Positions 1 through 11,249 of a DNA stretch of 64,000 bases are shown piece by piece. The notes under the pieces are model-generated. The model did not search any database. It saw nothing but the letters and a program-made list of their open reading frames with translations, and had not been told where the DNA came from. Source of the DNA: Stenogyne calaminthoides (Eukaryota > Streptophyta > Magnoliopsida > Lamiales > Lamiaceae); assembly GCA_037126765.1 (NCBI GenBank), contig JBBCBC010000012.1, positions 7,812,001 to 7,876,000 of the forward strand, written 5' to 3'. Position 1 is the first letter of the stretch; every line of letters begins with the position of its first letter. A program made the translations under genes and the position numbers.

Positions 1-98
1 AGTGTCTAACATTCTATTTGTTTGTACTAAGAATGAACATAACACTATTTTATTAAGATAGTGGTTCAGAGTCCATTTGTTCAGTACACAAACATTCT

Positions 99-200
99 TC
101 AGGATCTTCGGTCTTCAGGATTCTTAGATCTTCAGGATTCTTCTGAGTCTTCAGAGTCTTCTGAGTCTTCAGGATCTTCTGAGTCTTCAGTACATTAAAA
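99..200. repeat. Short imperfect tandem repeat (TCTTCAGGAT / TCTTCTGAG units)
   Basis: About 100 bp built from interchanging units of the form TCTTCAGGAT and TCTTCTGAG. The units are too irregular and too short for a CRISPR array, and there are no unique spacers. Positions 1-98 and 201-464 show no coding sequence that I can support. Confidence 0.75.
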
Positions 201-399
201 TTCCCTGATCTATATCTGCTGACTATACATGATGCAGATAATCCTGAGTCCTATTGTCTATTGAAACCTGATCCTGATCCTATACTATCAAGATGTCCTG
301 ATACATGTCATACTCAGGGGTTTTGGGATCTAATCAAAATCTTTATTAAATTCATCTCCCAATAGGGGACTCGCCGGAACTTCCCATGCATAAGCTTGG

Positions 400-797
400 G
401 GGCGATAAGTGGGGAGAGAAGAGAGGGTACAATATGTATTGTATGTCTAAAACTCCCGATTCCTATTTATAGAGGAAAGGTGGGGGTGAGAATGCAAAAT
501 TTCGACTCTCGAGGCCCCCCAAAGAAATTGGCGTCGCATGGGCAGCGCGTAGTCGATACGCGACTGCTGATTGGGTTAATTCACGGCGTACGGCGCCGCC
601 AAATACCCAGGCCATCATTGCAGGTCTGTCACACATCACGCCGATTCAGGAAATCGAGGCAACTGTTCGCCTCCTCGAGGATGGGGGTTCGGCGGTGGCA
701 CGCATCCCAAGTCCGACTTGTCGAAAGTCGATGAAAAAATACAGTTCAAGTCGAGGCCCCAATGCGAGTTCGCGACCTCGACTTGGGGGATAAAACA
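400..797 (-). repeat. LTR/promoter-like block, copy 1 (inverted partner of 3828-4183)
   Basis: Read on the minus strand, this block starts near TGTTTTATCCCCCAAGTCG, continues through a GC-rich stretch and ends at a TATA box (CTATAAATAGG, near 465-475) pointing left. The reverse complement of 3828-4170 aligns along most of its length. Shared landmarks include CTCGAGGCCCCCC, GGCAGCGCG, a CACGCCGATT block and a CCCCAA-GCGAG block near the start. The TG start, C-rich first bases and TATA position suggest an LTR U3 or a terminal repeat. Whether it is the 3' LTR of the minus-strand ORF set beside it is inference. Confidence 0.55.
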
Positions 798-972
798 TGG
801 GAGTTTCATTAACAAGACAAATACCAGATGAGACGAGAAACGAAATAACCTTTTTCATTGATAAGGACTCGGAGGTCGGAAGATTGTGCATTACATATCA
901 AGGCCCGAAGGCCGGTACAATGATAAAAGAAAAAATGAAAAGAAAAAGAAAAGGAGTGGTAGGGCTGCAACT

Positions 973-1998
973 TCATTCCTTCTCAGCAGAGGCAGTCGAG
1001 GTTGGGGTGCGGACCGTCCTGAAAGGAGGCTCCGGAAGTGTAACTGCGGGTGGATCGACCTTCGAGCCCGTCACCTCCTCCACAATGGGCTCGACAAATG
1101 CAGGGGGATCGACCTCTGAGCTCAGAACCTCCTCCACAATGGGTTCGGAAGGTATGACAACAGGGGGGTCGACCTCCGAAGGGTCCGGGAGGGGGTGTAC
1201 GATCCGACTTGGGTCCAGAAAAAATGAGAGATCAATGCCCACATCCTCCAAGTCTCGAATCTCCAGCAGAACATCGGGAGCCAGAGGGTTATCGTGAACG
1301 TAGTCTTTGAGTTCGGCGACAAGCCAAGTAAGGTCGCCAAAGGGGTTCGCCCGATGATAGATTCGGATGGCACCCGCAAATGTTATCACGTACGCAACGT
1401 TGGCGTTTACCTCCTCAGCGGCCTTGAGCTGGGCCTCCCTGGTATCCTGTTCCACCTTAATCCCGGCCAGCTCCGCTTTCACCCCGGCCAGGTCGGTCTC
1501 CACCTCTGCCACCTTCTCCTCCGCCCGGGCCGTCTTTAACTTCTCGGCCGCCAGTGCGGCCTCTGCCTCAGCTTGTCGCCCTTCCGCCTGGGTCGACTTC
1601 AGCCTCTCCTTGGCCAGTCCACCCTCCACCTCAGCCAGGACACCCTCGAGGGTCAAGATCCGCAGAAGGTGCTCTGAATTGGATTTCTCCATCCCCTTCT
1701 GTGTCTCGGCCGCCGCCAAGATCAATTGGGTCTGATCAGCCACCCAAGCCTGCGACTCCCGGAGACATCGGAGTTCGGTCTCCATCTGGGCGCTGGACTT
1801 CTCCAGGAAAAAGGCCGCCTTTTGGGAGTGGACCAGGGCCGAGTACAAGTTGCCCATCACCTTCTGGCGACGAGCGTTGGCGTGGTCTGTACGCGTCCAC
1901 CCCCGGAGGAGGTTCCGCACGCTGAGGGAGAGATAGCCTGGCCAGTTATCTGGGAGCTTGGCCAATTTAAGTGATGAGCACCTAAGGAAGCTAACCAC
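973..1998 (-). CDS. Gypsy-type transposon-associated coiled-coil protein (C-terminal part)
   Basis: An open frame of 341 aa on the minus strand. Residues about 55-190 are rich in Ala, Glu, Lys and Leu with heptad-like spacing (repeats such as AEAEAALAAEKLKTARAEEK), which predicts a long coiled coil. The C-terminal 70 residues contain imperfect repeats of a unit with PIVEEV and S-VDPPA. This layout (N-terminal globular 'putative gypsy-type transposon' domain, then a charged coiled coil) is known from many plant transposon-derived proteins. The N-terminal domain appears to be upstream at 2672-3110, in pieces. The ATG at 1998 is probably not the true start and an upstream exon is likely. Base composition is far more GC-rich than the copia DNA to its right. 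No catalytic domain is visible, and a function cannot be named. Confidence 0.5.
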   Translation of the reverse strand: MVSFLRCSSLKLAKLPDNWPGYLSLSVRNLLRGWTRTDHANARRQKVMGNLYSALVHSQKAAFFLEKSSAQMETELRCLRESQAWVADQTQLILAAAETQKGMEKSNSEHLLRILTLEGVLAEVEGGLAKERLKSTQAEGRQAEAEAALAAEKLKTARAEEKVAEVETDLAGVKAELAGIKVEQDTREAQLKAAEEVNANVAYVITFAGAIRIYHRANPFGDLTWLVAELKDYVHDNPLAPDVLLEIRDLEDVGIDLSFFLDPSRIVHPLPDPSEVDPPVVIPSEPIVEEVLSSEVDPPAFVEPIVEEVTGSKVDPPAVTLPEPPFRTVRTPTSTASAEKE

Positions 1999-2287
1999 CT
2001 CCGGGCAGAATTTGGTTGGCCCGAGGTAGGGGCTGTAAAAGAAAATGAATCGTCAGTATACTGGAAATAACATGAAAAGAGATTATGCAGATTGTGATGA
2101 GAACTAACTCGTTCACCCGTTCCTCATCCTAGCCTAAGAAGGAGTCATCATCTTCATAACGACCTCTCCTCGGGGCAGGTGAAGCAGGTCGCGAGGTGGT
2201 GGGCGGCAAGGTCGGGTCTGAAGTTGCCGGCTGCGATAAGGGGCGGACTCGGTCTGACCTTCCTAGCCCCCTATTGATCTCCTATTG

Positions 2288-2523
2288 TTAGGTCCCAATC
2301 TCCTTCCTCACTTTCTTCCGAGCGGGCCCGGAGGGCGGCGGAGTCGACCCCGTAGCCTTCCTCTTGCCTTTGTCTACGGCGGAGGGGCCGGTAGGGACCG
2401 AGCTTAGAGGAGCAACCTCAGCAGGAGGCGGTCTCAAAGGAGTGGCCTCGGAGGTCACCACTCGCCTCATCTACCCGAGAACGGATTTCTTGCGGGAAGC
2501 CATGACGTCTGCAGGAGGTTGGC
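2288..2523 (-). pseudogene. Basic, proline-rich exon of the same transposon-associated ORF set
   Basis: On the minus strand an ATG near 2503 opens MASRKKSVLG, then meets a stop and continues as MRRVVTSEATPL..., ending in the basic segment KGKRKATGS...PARKKVRKEI, which looks like a nuclear-localisation sequence. The piece lies between the N-terminal exons (2672-3110) and the coiled coil (973-1998). Low-complexity basic and Pro-rich linkers in this position are common in plant gypsy-type transposon proteins. The internal stop makes it a relic or a wrongly phased exon. Confidence 0.35.
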
Positions 2524-2671
2524 GTCGGTAAATGGGGGTATTGGGGACTACAAAAGTAGTCAAATTGCAGTCGGTCAGACAGGTCGACAATGAAAGTTCG
2601 ATGAGCACATAGTGAGAATGCTTACAGGGGATCTTCAAATGACGCGGGTATGTGTATAGACCGGTGTTAAG

Positions 2672-3110
2672 TCAGTCGAGCTCGGATTTCAAAGTGTTCA
2701 CGTCCCGCCAACTCGGTGGAGTGTCGCAAATAGTATTATATGCCTCTAGGAAATCCCAGTAAAGGTCGGCGGCAACGGGTGTGAAGACTGCAAAAGAATA
2801 GAAGAATTAGATCGGTACAAGTATCTAAGTCGGGAAAGATGAAACTTACCGTGGGTGACCCGGGTCGCATAGTCGGTTGGGACATGGATTGGCAGAGTGC
2901 TCGAAGGGTTCACGGACTCCCATGCCCCCCGACGAACCACCACTTATTATGCCAGCCCTCGACCTTATTAGGGATCCCGCTCATGAGTTCTCGACCTTTG
3001 CGAAGCCGCACGGCATTATAGCCGCCGGCTTGATGGATTGGAATCATCACGAAGGCTAGCTCACCCGGGGTTGGTAATCGATACAGCCCGGCCTGCCCGA
3101 GCACAGTCAT
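2672..3110 (-). pseudogene. Putative gypsy-type transposon N-terminal domain, broken
   Basis: The minus strand reads MTVLGQAGLYRLPTPGEL..., then SGIPNKVEGWHNKWWFVGG, a Trp/Phe-rich segment typical of the plant 'putative gypsy-type transposon' domain. After a run of six G residues (near 2935) the continuation WESVNPSSTLPIHVP is in another frame, so there is a one-base shift at a homopolymer. An apparent intron follows: donor GGTAAGTTTC at 2849-2848 and acceptor TTTTGCAG near 2788. The next exon reads FTPVAADLYWDFLEAYNTIC... and ends at a stop at 2672-2674. Upstream of the ATG the frame runs into an 86-bp copia LTR patch (3113-3198), so the true 5' end is lost or displaced. Confidence 0.5.
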
Positions 3111-3112
3111 TG

Positions 3113-3198
3113 GACTAAGATAATCTTAAACGCGGGAAATAATGATCGGGAGCCATATTATTGTGAAGTCGTAATGTGGGTTAAGATGGATAGTTCAT
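3113..3198 (-). repeat. 86-bp patch of copia LTR sequence inside the gypsy-type region
   Basis: This segment is the reverse complement of 5080-5165, inside the left LTR of copia element A. I find one mismatch across the 86 positions (CGCGGGAAAT here, CGTGGGAAAT as the complement in the LTR). Sequence on both sides is unrelated to the LTR, and there are no LTR termini or target-site duplication. It looks like a templated filler or gene-conversion patch, not an insertion of an element. Confidence 0.85.
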
Positions 3199-3389
3199 GT
3201 TGTACCCGGATTATTCACCGGCGAACAAGCAAATATAGTGATAGGATTCAAAGCAATAGACAAAACGATAAAGGACACAAAATTTGGTTACCCAGTTCGT
3301 CTATGAAAAAGATTACGTCTGGGGGTGACCAAGCCAGGAATATTTTACTGTATCTTTTCTGCCTAGGACTCTAAGATTTTTGATCCTTT

Positions 3390-3827
3390 ACAATGTACAA
3401 TACAAGTTATATTTATAGATACAGAACTAGGGCTACAGTCTTCGTGGGCTTCATCTGACGGGCCAACCCTGGGTTTCAGCCGCCAGACTAGGGTTTTCTT
3501 TCTTGTCTCGCAAGTCGTGCTTCTAGTTACACTTACCCTGATTATGATCCGTGAAATCCGTCTCACTAACTACCCAAATCTCTTCCATGTTTATCTTCAT
3601 CCGACATCGGGACCTAGTCGGCTCCGACTTCCACGTCCTTCCACGCCGCTTCGCGACTTCCCCACTTTCCCAAGCCGCTCCCGCGACCTGTACAGCTTCC
3701 AAAATCGCCAGCGACTTACCGATCCCTCAAAGTCACCTCGAATCCTGCTGTGAGTGGGTAAAGTCGGACGATACATCAGCCATGAGATGGCCAAATCCCC
3801 GACCCCCTTCAAGTCGGGTTATTTCAT
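3390..3827 (-). promoter_or_regulatory. Promoter-like region upstream of the minus-strand gypsy-type ORFs
   Basis: Read on the minus strand there is a TATA-like box (TATCTATAAATATA, complement of about 3408-3421) with GC-rich DNA upstream, placed to drive transcription towards 3110 and 973. At 3822-3830 this block abuts the inverted LTR-like block head to head (TTTCATGTTACAACAATTG). It could be the 5' LTR of a minus-strand element, but I could not match it convincingly to the block at 400-797. Confidence 0.35.
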
Positions 3828-4183
3828 GTTACAACAATTGCCCCTCAAGATTAGGTCGCAAGCTCGCTTTGGGGCCTTGTCTTGAACCGTCGATGTTTAC
3901 CGAATTATGACAAGTCGGCCTCAGGATATGTACCTGAGTCGAATCCTCGCCCTTTGGGAGGCGTACGGTTGCTTCGATCTCCCAAATCGGCGTGACGCAT
4001 GACAGAATCGTAATGATGGTATGGCAGACAGGTGACGTTTCACGCAGCGAGCACGCCCAACCAGCGATCGCGTGTTTCCGACGCGCTGCCCGCGCGACCT
4101 CAATTTCCGCGGGGGGCCTCGAGAGTTCGAATTTACACTTTCGACCCCCAACCCTTTTTCTATAAATAGGCCTAGGGTTCCAC
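3828..4183 (+). repeat. LTR/promoter-like block, copy 2 (inverted partner of 400-797)
   Basis: Starts near TGTTACAACAATTGCCCC, shares long diverged blocks with the complement of 400-797, and ends at a TATA box (CTATAAATAGG, 4160-4170) pointing right. The copia LTR starting at 4184 cuts it off 13 bp downstream of the TATA box, so the transcript-start part of the block is missing or displaced. Confidence 0.5.
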
Positions 4184-5889
4184 TGTTGGGAAATTAGGGT
4201 TGCCCGGATCTATTCGAGGTGAATTTAAATACATATTTAAATTAATCAATTAATTACTAACATGAATTAATCCTAATTCAATTCAACATAATAATTAATA
4301 AACAAATAAACATCATGCGTACACGTATTTAACGCAAAACCTAAGCATGCGGAATCTAGAAATTACGTAAATACTAACCTCTCGTAGAGACAACCGTTGA
4401 GACGATGGATCAACCCAAAGTACCTTCTCAAATATGTCCCATGTCCACGAACGTAATCCGGTGGGAGGATTATCAACGAACGATTTTAATCTTTAAAAGA
4501 GAAAAGAAAAATTTTGGCTACCACCTTTGTGGATTTCTAATTTTTCCAACACATGGAATTGCACTTGGGGATGAAAAATTCATCCCCTATTTATAATACT
4601 AGGGGTGGTCAAAAATTTGACCTAGGAATAAGATGGGAAAATCTTTTTCTTGATCTCCAAGAAATCTTGAATATATCCAATATATTCTTTTCTCCATATT
4701 TAAAATATTCCACAAAAATCCCACCTCCTAATATTAAGGGAATTTTTGAAAATTCCAATTAGTTAGGAAAGAAATAAGATCTTTGACTTTTCTTGAATTT
4801 ATAGGATAAACTTGTATTCCAAGAATACATATTCCATAAAATCTTTCCAAGAAAATCTTTTCTCTCTTCCTACCCAATATTTTCGAAAATGTAATGAGAA
4901 AAAATAAGCCAAAATATTTTCTTCTCCTTTTCATTAATTGGACTTTAGTTTGGGCTATTTGAGGGGCCTTTAGGAGAATTAAGATTGGACCTCCAATGGG
5001 CTATGAAGCTTTAATATTTAGCCGAAATATTATTCAAGCCCATTAATATTAATTTAGTCCACTATAAAATTAATATTGAACTATCCATCTTAACCCACAT
5101 TACGACTTCACAATAATATGGCTCCCGATCATTATTTCCCACGTTTAAGATTATCTTAGTCCACTAATTAATTAAGTCACTGAACAGACTTTATATTAAT
5201 TAATATATTTGTCCTTAGAGTAAAGACAGTTCAACATTATTATCCATACCGGAAATAAATTTCCACTTGCAAGATTTGGTATGATAAAGATTCTGAGCCC
5301 ACCAAATCAAGCAAGTCGTACTTGCACGCGATTCTCCATATTAAATCTTAGCAATCGTCATGTAACTAATAATATTGCCCAAGATACAAGGTATCGAATC
5401 GCATTGATTCTCTTCCCATCATAAGTCAAAGCAATTGTTATTAATTTCACACGATCCTATTTAAGGAACGGAGATTAAAAAATATCGCACAACTGAGGTC
5501 TAATTCTTGTATATTCAGTACCGAAGAATTTATCCTCCTGTAGGTCCTTTTCAGCGCATCAGGATGCACTAGTGTAATCCCTTGGTCAAGATAAGCCAAT
5601 CCGAGCCTTACACTTCAACCTTTCATGATGGGTTGTTCATTTCCATCTGGGTTGTGAATTTGTACTTTAGTCACGAGGAACTGTTAATTTGATCTTCTGT
5701 GATCTGGTATCACCAAATTAACTACAACGTAACACGTACTGACTTTATCGAACGGGCATGCAATAAATATATATAACATTCATTCATATTTAATACAGCA
5801 TGTGATAAATAATTTATTTCAGTAAAATAAATAAGAAATTCAGTTTGGTTATACAAAGTAAAAGCATACTTTTCAGTATAACCCCAACA
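4184..5889 (-). repeat. Left LTR (3' LTR of copia A)
   Basis: 1706 bp, bounded by TGTTGGGAAATTAGGG on the left and CCCCAACA at 5882-5889, i.e. TGTTGGGG...CCCAACA read on the minus strand. The sequence immediately right of it, ATCTCCCACTTATACTC, is the complement of a copia polypurine tract (AAGTGGGAGAT). A minus-strand TATA box (TATAAATAGG, complement of 4586-4595) marks the U3/R region. It is closely similar along its length to 20658-22362. Confidence 0.9.
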
Positions 5890-8800
5890 ATCTCCCACTT
5901 ATACTCAAAGTCTGCTTTTAAGTATACTACATCATGTCTCGTGTTCTATGTGACATCTAATGTTACCCCACACGAACTTAATAATATTTCTCCCACTTAT
6001 ACTCAAAGTAGATTGGCAATTCTCTTGACACTCATTCCTTCCACATGTCTCTCGAATGTACTCTGAGGCAGACCCTTTGTAAATGGATCTGCTAGGTTGT
6101 CTTCAGACGCAATCTTTGCCACCTCTATATCTCCTCTCTTAACGATTTCTTGTATAAGATGGTATTTTCTTTCTATGTGTTTGCTGGCCTTGTGGGCTCT
6201 CGGTTCCCTAGAATTTGCAACTGCTCTGGTGTTATTACAGTAAACTGTGATCGTGCTAGGCAAATCTGGAACGACGTCCAAGTCCACCAGGAAGTTCTTG
6301 AACCAAACCACTTCTTACGTTGCTTCACAAGCAGCTACATATTCTGCTTCCATGGTAGAATCGGCGATGCATTTCTGCTTAACGCTTCTCCATGTCATGG
6401 ATCCTCCCCCCATGCAAAACACACTACCCGAGGTTAACTTTCTGGAGTCTATAACTGATTGGAAATCTGAGTCCGTATAACCGATTGGGATTAGACTGTC
6501 CGATTGATAAACCAACATTTTGTCCCGTGTCCTCTTCAGATACTTCAGAATGTTCTTAACTGCAGTCCAATGCTCTTTCCCAGGGTTACTTTGATATCTT
6601 GCAACCATTCCTATGGCGGGCGATATCCTGGTCTCGTCTGACACAAGATCGCTGCGTCACGAGGCTTCCCACAGCTGAAGCATAAGGGATACCCTTCATG
6701 TCATCTATTTCCTTTTGTGTCTTGGGACACATTTCCTTGGATAGATGGATTCCATGTCTGAAAGGTACAAAGCCTTTCTTGGAATCTTGCATTCTGAATC
6801 GCTTCAAAACGGTATCTATGTATGAAGCTTGCGAAAGCCCGATCATCATTTTCTTGGAATCTCGAGTGATCTTGATCCCTAGGACATGATCGGCTTCTCC
6901 CAAGTCCTTCATATCAAACTGTTTTGACAGCCATGCCCTTACGTCTGACAACATCTTTACATCATTCCCGATGAGCAGAATGTCATCTACGTATAGTAAT
7001 AAGAATACCAAGGCAGTTCCGTCACGCTTTTTATACACACAACTTTTGAAATTGTTTTAATCAAAACCGTAGGATTTTATAACTTGATCAAAACACTGAT
7101 TCCAAGCACGGATGCTCGCTTCAAATTTATAAATGGACTTCTTTAGCTTGCAAACCAGATGCTATTGGCCTTTTTTCAATGAAGCCCTACGGGTTGTTGA
7201 TATAGATTTCTTCGTCAAGACTTCCGTTGAGGAAAGTCGCCTTGACATCCATTTGCCGATCTCAAAATCTAGATCTTGACAAATCGATAAGAGAATTCGG
7301 ATGGACTTGAGCATGGCTACGGGCGAAAAGGTTTCCTCATAGTCGATCCCTTCTTTCTGAGTGTACCCTTTCACCACGAGTCTCGCTTTAAAGGTTTCAA
7401 CCTTCCCGTCCGGTCCCCCTTTTCTCTTGTATACCCACTAGCATCCAATGGGTTTTACCCCATTAAGTGGTTCGACTAGCCCCCACACTTTATTGTGATC
7501 CATTGAACCCATCTCGACTTCCATTGTTGTTTGCCAAGATGTTACATCCTTATCTTGGATCGTCTCGTTGTAGGACCATGGATCTGCTTCTTCTCCCGAG
7601 ATCAAGTCCGAGGACTCTCCGATCTCTAAGAATCGCTCAGGTTGTCTGACAACCCTCCCACTACGACGAGGTTCCGGTTGTGTAGGCGTGACGCGTGGTA
7701 TGTCTTCTTGTACAGTTGGCAACAGAGTTGGCCCCTTAAGTTCTTCCAAGGTAATCTCGTTTCTAGGTTTTCTATCGTTCATATAGTCTTCTTCTAAAAA
7801 TCTAAAGTGCGTACTAATTACGACCTTTTGATCTTCGGGACCATAGAACATGCATCCCTTCGTTCCTTCGGGGTATCCTATAAACAACCTTAATTCCGAA
7901 CGTGCATCCAATTTCCCGGCTTCCCTATCCAACACGTATGCTTGACACCCCCAGATCCTCATGTGTCCTAAGCTGGGCTTTTGCCCCGTCCACAACTCCC
8001 TAGGGGTTTTTGGAACCGATTTGGATGGCACTAAGTTCAGAATATAAGCCGTTGTTTGCAAGGCGTAACCCCAAAATAATTTTGGTAAATCCGCATAACT
8101 CATCATTGATCTTACCATTTCTAGAAGCGTTCTGTTTCTTTGTTCTGCAACCCCGTTTTGTTGAGGGGTACCGGGTGCAGTCAACTGGGATGCATTCCCT
8201 TCTTCCGACAAGTAGTTCAAGAATTCATCGCTGAGGTATTCGCCTCCACGATTGGATCGTAGAAACTTGATACGCTTTTCCTTATGATTCTCTGCTTGAG
8301 CCTTAAATTCTTTAAATTTATCAAAGGTCTCAAATTTATGCTTCATTAGGAAAATGTATCCATAGCGTGAGTAATCATCGATAAACGTAACGAAATACTC
8401 TTAGCCGCCTCTTGCTTTGATTTGCATTGGACCACATACATCGGTGTGAACGATCTCCAACACTTCTTTAGCTCTAAGCCCCTTGGCTCCAAATGCCCTC
8501 TTGGTCATTTTACCCTCCAAACATGATTCGCAAGTTGGAAATAGTTCAACCAGGAAAGACTCCAATGAACCATCTTTCACCAACCTTTGGATCCTTTTTG
8601 GATTAATATGACCTAATCTTAGGTGCCAAAGAAGTGTCTAATTCACATTGGTCGAACGTTTCCTTTTGCTCGAAATAGTAGATGAGTTATAGGATGCATT
8701 GTGTGTGTGATGTGCATAGTTAATAATGTAGAAATTATTCTGTAATGTTCCATAACAGATAACCACATCATTACGAAAAATAGTAACATGTTCATTAAAA

Positions 8801-9090
8801 TGAACAGAATATCCATCAGCAAATAGTTTTGAAACTGAAATAAGGTTTTTGCGAAAAACGGGAACATAAAGAACATCTCTTAAAATTAAACTCTTGTCTT
8901 CAAAAGACAGGTGCACGTCTCCCACTGCTTCAGCTACCACTCTCGTAGCATCGCCTAGCGTGATGAGGATCTCTCTTCCACTAAGTTACCGGGTCCGCTT
9001 GAACCCCTCTAAAGTGAAACAAACATGATAAGTGGATCCCGTATCCACTACCCAAGAATGGGTAGCATACGCCACCAAACAAGTTTCAAC
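5890..9090 (-). pseudogene. Copia A pol: protease end, integrase, reverse transcriptase, RNase H (frameshifted)
   Basis: Reading right to left: a protease-like active-site region WVVDTGSTYH (near 9050); a retroviral-protease tail to about 8638; a GAG-pre-integrase zinc region ending at 8401; and an integrase core at 7438-8346 with the C-terminal GYPEGTKGCMFYGPEDQKVV motif and the linker RRSGRVVRQPERF. Next come RT with LLLYVDDILLIGND (6586-7038) and RNase H with DSTMEAEYVAACEA and a KASKHIERKYHLI stretch (6003-6644). The frame changes at about 8600, 8400, 7430, 7150-7050 and 6600, so no full polyprotein can be made. Gag lies on the far side of nested element B at 18331-19188. Confidence 0.88.
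9086..9090. repeat. Target-site duplication of copia B, left copy (TCAAC)
   Basis: TCAAC directly precedes the 5' LTR of element B and recurs at 18326-18330 directly after the 3' LTR. Five base pairs is the usual copia target-site duplication, and the pair shows B inserted as a unit. Confidence 0.9.
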
Positions 9091-10927
9091 TGTTGGGATT
9101 ATACTGGAAAGTATGCTTTTACTTTGTATAATCAAAACTGAATTTCAGACTTATTTACTGAAATAAATTGTTTATCACTGATGCTTTAAATATTATCGAA
9201 TGTTACATATATTTACTGCATAACTGTTCAATAAATCGTACGTGTTACATTGTAGTTAATTTAGTGATACCAGATCACCGAAGATTAAATTAACAGTCCC
9301 TTGTAACTACAAGTACGCCATTCACGACCTGGATGGAAATGAACAACCCATCATGAAAGATTGAAGTGTAAGGCTCAGATTGTCTTGTCTTGACCAAGAG
9401 ATTACACTAGTGCATGACTGATGCACTGAATAGGACCTACAGGAGGACAAATTCTTCAGAACTGAACAAGGAAGAATTAGACCTCAGTGGTTCGTTATTT
9501 CTTAATCTTCGTTCTTTAAATAGGATCACGTATGATTGGTAACTATTGCTTTGACTTATCATGGGTAGAGAATCAACGAGATTCAATACTTTTTATCTTG
9601 GGCAATATTATTGGTCACATGTGATTGCTAAGATTTAATACGGAGAATCGTGTGCAAGTACGCTTGTTCGATTTGCCCCCTTGGGAGGTTCATAAGCTTT
9701 ATCATACCAAATCTTGCAAGTGGAATTAGTTTCCGGTATGGATAATAATGTGGAACCGTTCCTTGACCAAGGACAAAAGATATTGATTAATGGAAAGCTA
9801 TTTTAGTGGCTTGAATTAATTAATGGGCTAGATAATCTTAAACACGGGAAATAATAACCGGGAGCCATATTGACTGTAATATGGGTTAAGATGGATAGTG
9901 CAATATTAATTATGTAGTGGGATTAATTAATATTTATGGGCTTGAATAATATTGTGGCTCAATATTGATAATTCAAGATCCATTGGAAGGTCCAATCTTA
10001 ATTCTCCTAAAGGCCCCCTAAGTAGCCCAACATATAGTTCAATAACTGAAAAAGGTGTTTAAAATAAAATAAATATTGTTGCTTATTTTTCCTAATTATT
10101 TTCGAAACTTATAGATAAAAGGGGAGAAAGATTTTCTTTGAATTTTGTTATGGAATGAAGATATGTATTCTTGGAATACAAGATTATCTCATTAAATTCA
10201 AGAAATCTCCCACTTGGTTATTTATAAGGAAAAATTCGAATTTTTTGAAAGATAAAGGGCAAGAAAGATTTTCTTGATTTTCTTGAAAAGATATTATGGA
10301 AGATATGTATTTCTTGAAATACAAGAATATCTCATAAATTCAAGAAGATCCAAATCTTGGATTCTTGCCTATTATTTTCGAAAATATCCCATAACAAAGA
10401 GTAGGTGGGATTTTGTGGAATATTATGATTATGGGAAAAAGAATATAGGAGATATATTCAAGATTTCTTGGAGATCAAGAAAAGATTTTCCCACATTATT
10501 TTTTGCCACAATTTTCGACCACCTATGCTCTATAAATAGGGGTTGACTCTTTCATTCCCAAGTACAATTCCATGTGCTGGAAAAATTAGTAAATCCACAA
10601 AAGTGGTGCAACATAATTTATTTTCCTTTTGTTAATTGTTCACAAGTGTCCTACCACCGGATAGTCGAACAAGGATTAAGGGAATACTTGGGAAGTTCTT
10701 TTGGTTAGTCTAATCATCCAGATCACTGCCATCCCAAGAGGTACGTTCACGTAAACTCGTAGAATTCCGCATGCGTAGGATTTACGTGAATTAATTATAT
10801 GCATGATATGTTGTTGGATTATTATTTGAATTAATATAGGATTAATTCATGCTAGTAATAATTATAAGAATTAAATTTGTATTTAAATATTCACCTCGAA
10901 TAGATCTGTGCAACTTATTCCCCAACA
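9091..10927 (+). repeat. 5' LTR of copia B
   Basis: 1837 bp from TGTTGGGATTATACTGG to CCCCAACA. TATA box TATAAATAGG at 10531-10540. The 3' copy at 16492-18325 differs by scattered substitutions and small indels only. Confidence 0.95.
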
Positions 10928-10929
10928 AC

Positions 10930-10942
10930 TGGTATCAGAGCC
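10930..10942 (+). other. Primer-binding site of copia B
   Basis: TGGTATCAGAGCC, two bases after the LTR end, complementary to the 3' end of initiator tRNA-Met as in most plant copia elements. Confidence 0.93.
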
Positions 10943-11249
10943 ACGGTTTCGAGCTCTGAATTTTAAATTGTAATTTAATTTGCTGACATTAAATTTGAAA
11001 TTGGATAGTAGAATTGCTAGATCTGTTTTGCAGGTATCCAATTGTCATGGAATTTAATGTGTTTATTTATGCATGCATATAAATTGTGGTTTTTAATTCT
11101 ATTCGTTCGGATTCATTTTGCCTCGTGAGAAAATTCACGAGTAGATTAGGATTTGTTTGATTTGATCAATGTAATAGACTAGTCTAGATCTAGGTTTATT
11201 TATTTTTGGTAAATAAATTGTAACCGGATCGGAAATGAAGACGGAAATG

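Noticed and set aside
99..200. CRISPR-like repeat
   Set aside because: Units of 9-10 bp without spacers in a plant genome; simple tandem repeat.
3390..3827. 5' LTR of a minus-strand gypsy element
   Set aside because: A TATA box and a TG start can be pointed to, but I could not align it with 400-797, so only a promoter-like region is claimed.
4179..4183. TCCAC as left target-site duplication of the A-C array
   Set aside because: The right end of the array is lost at the LINE junction, so no matching copy can be shown.
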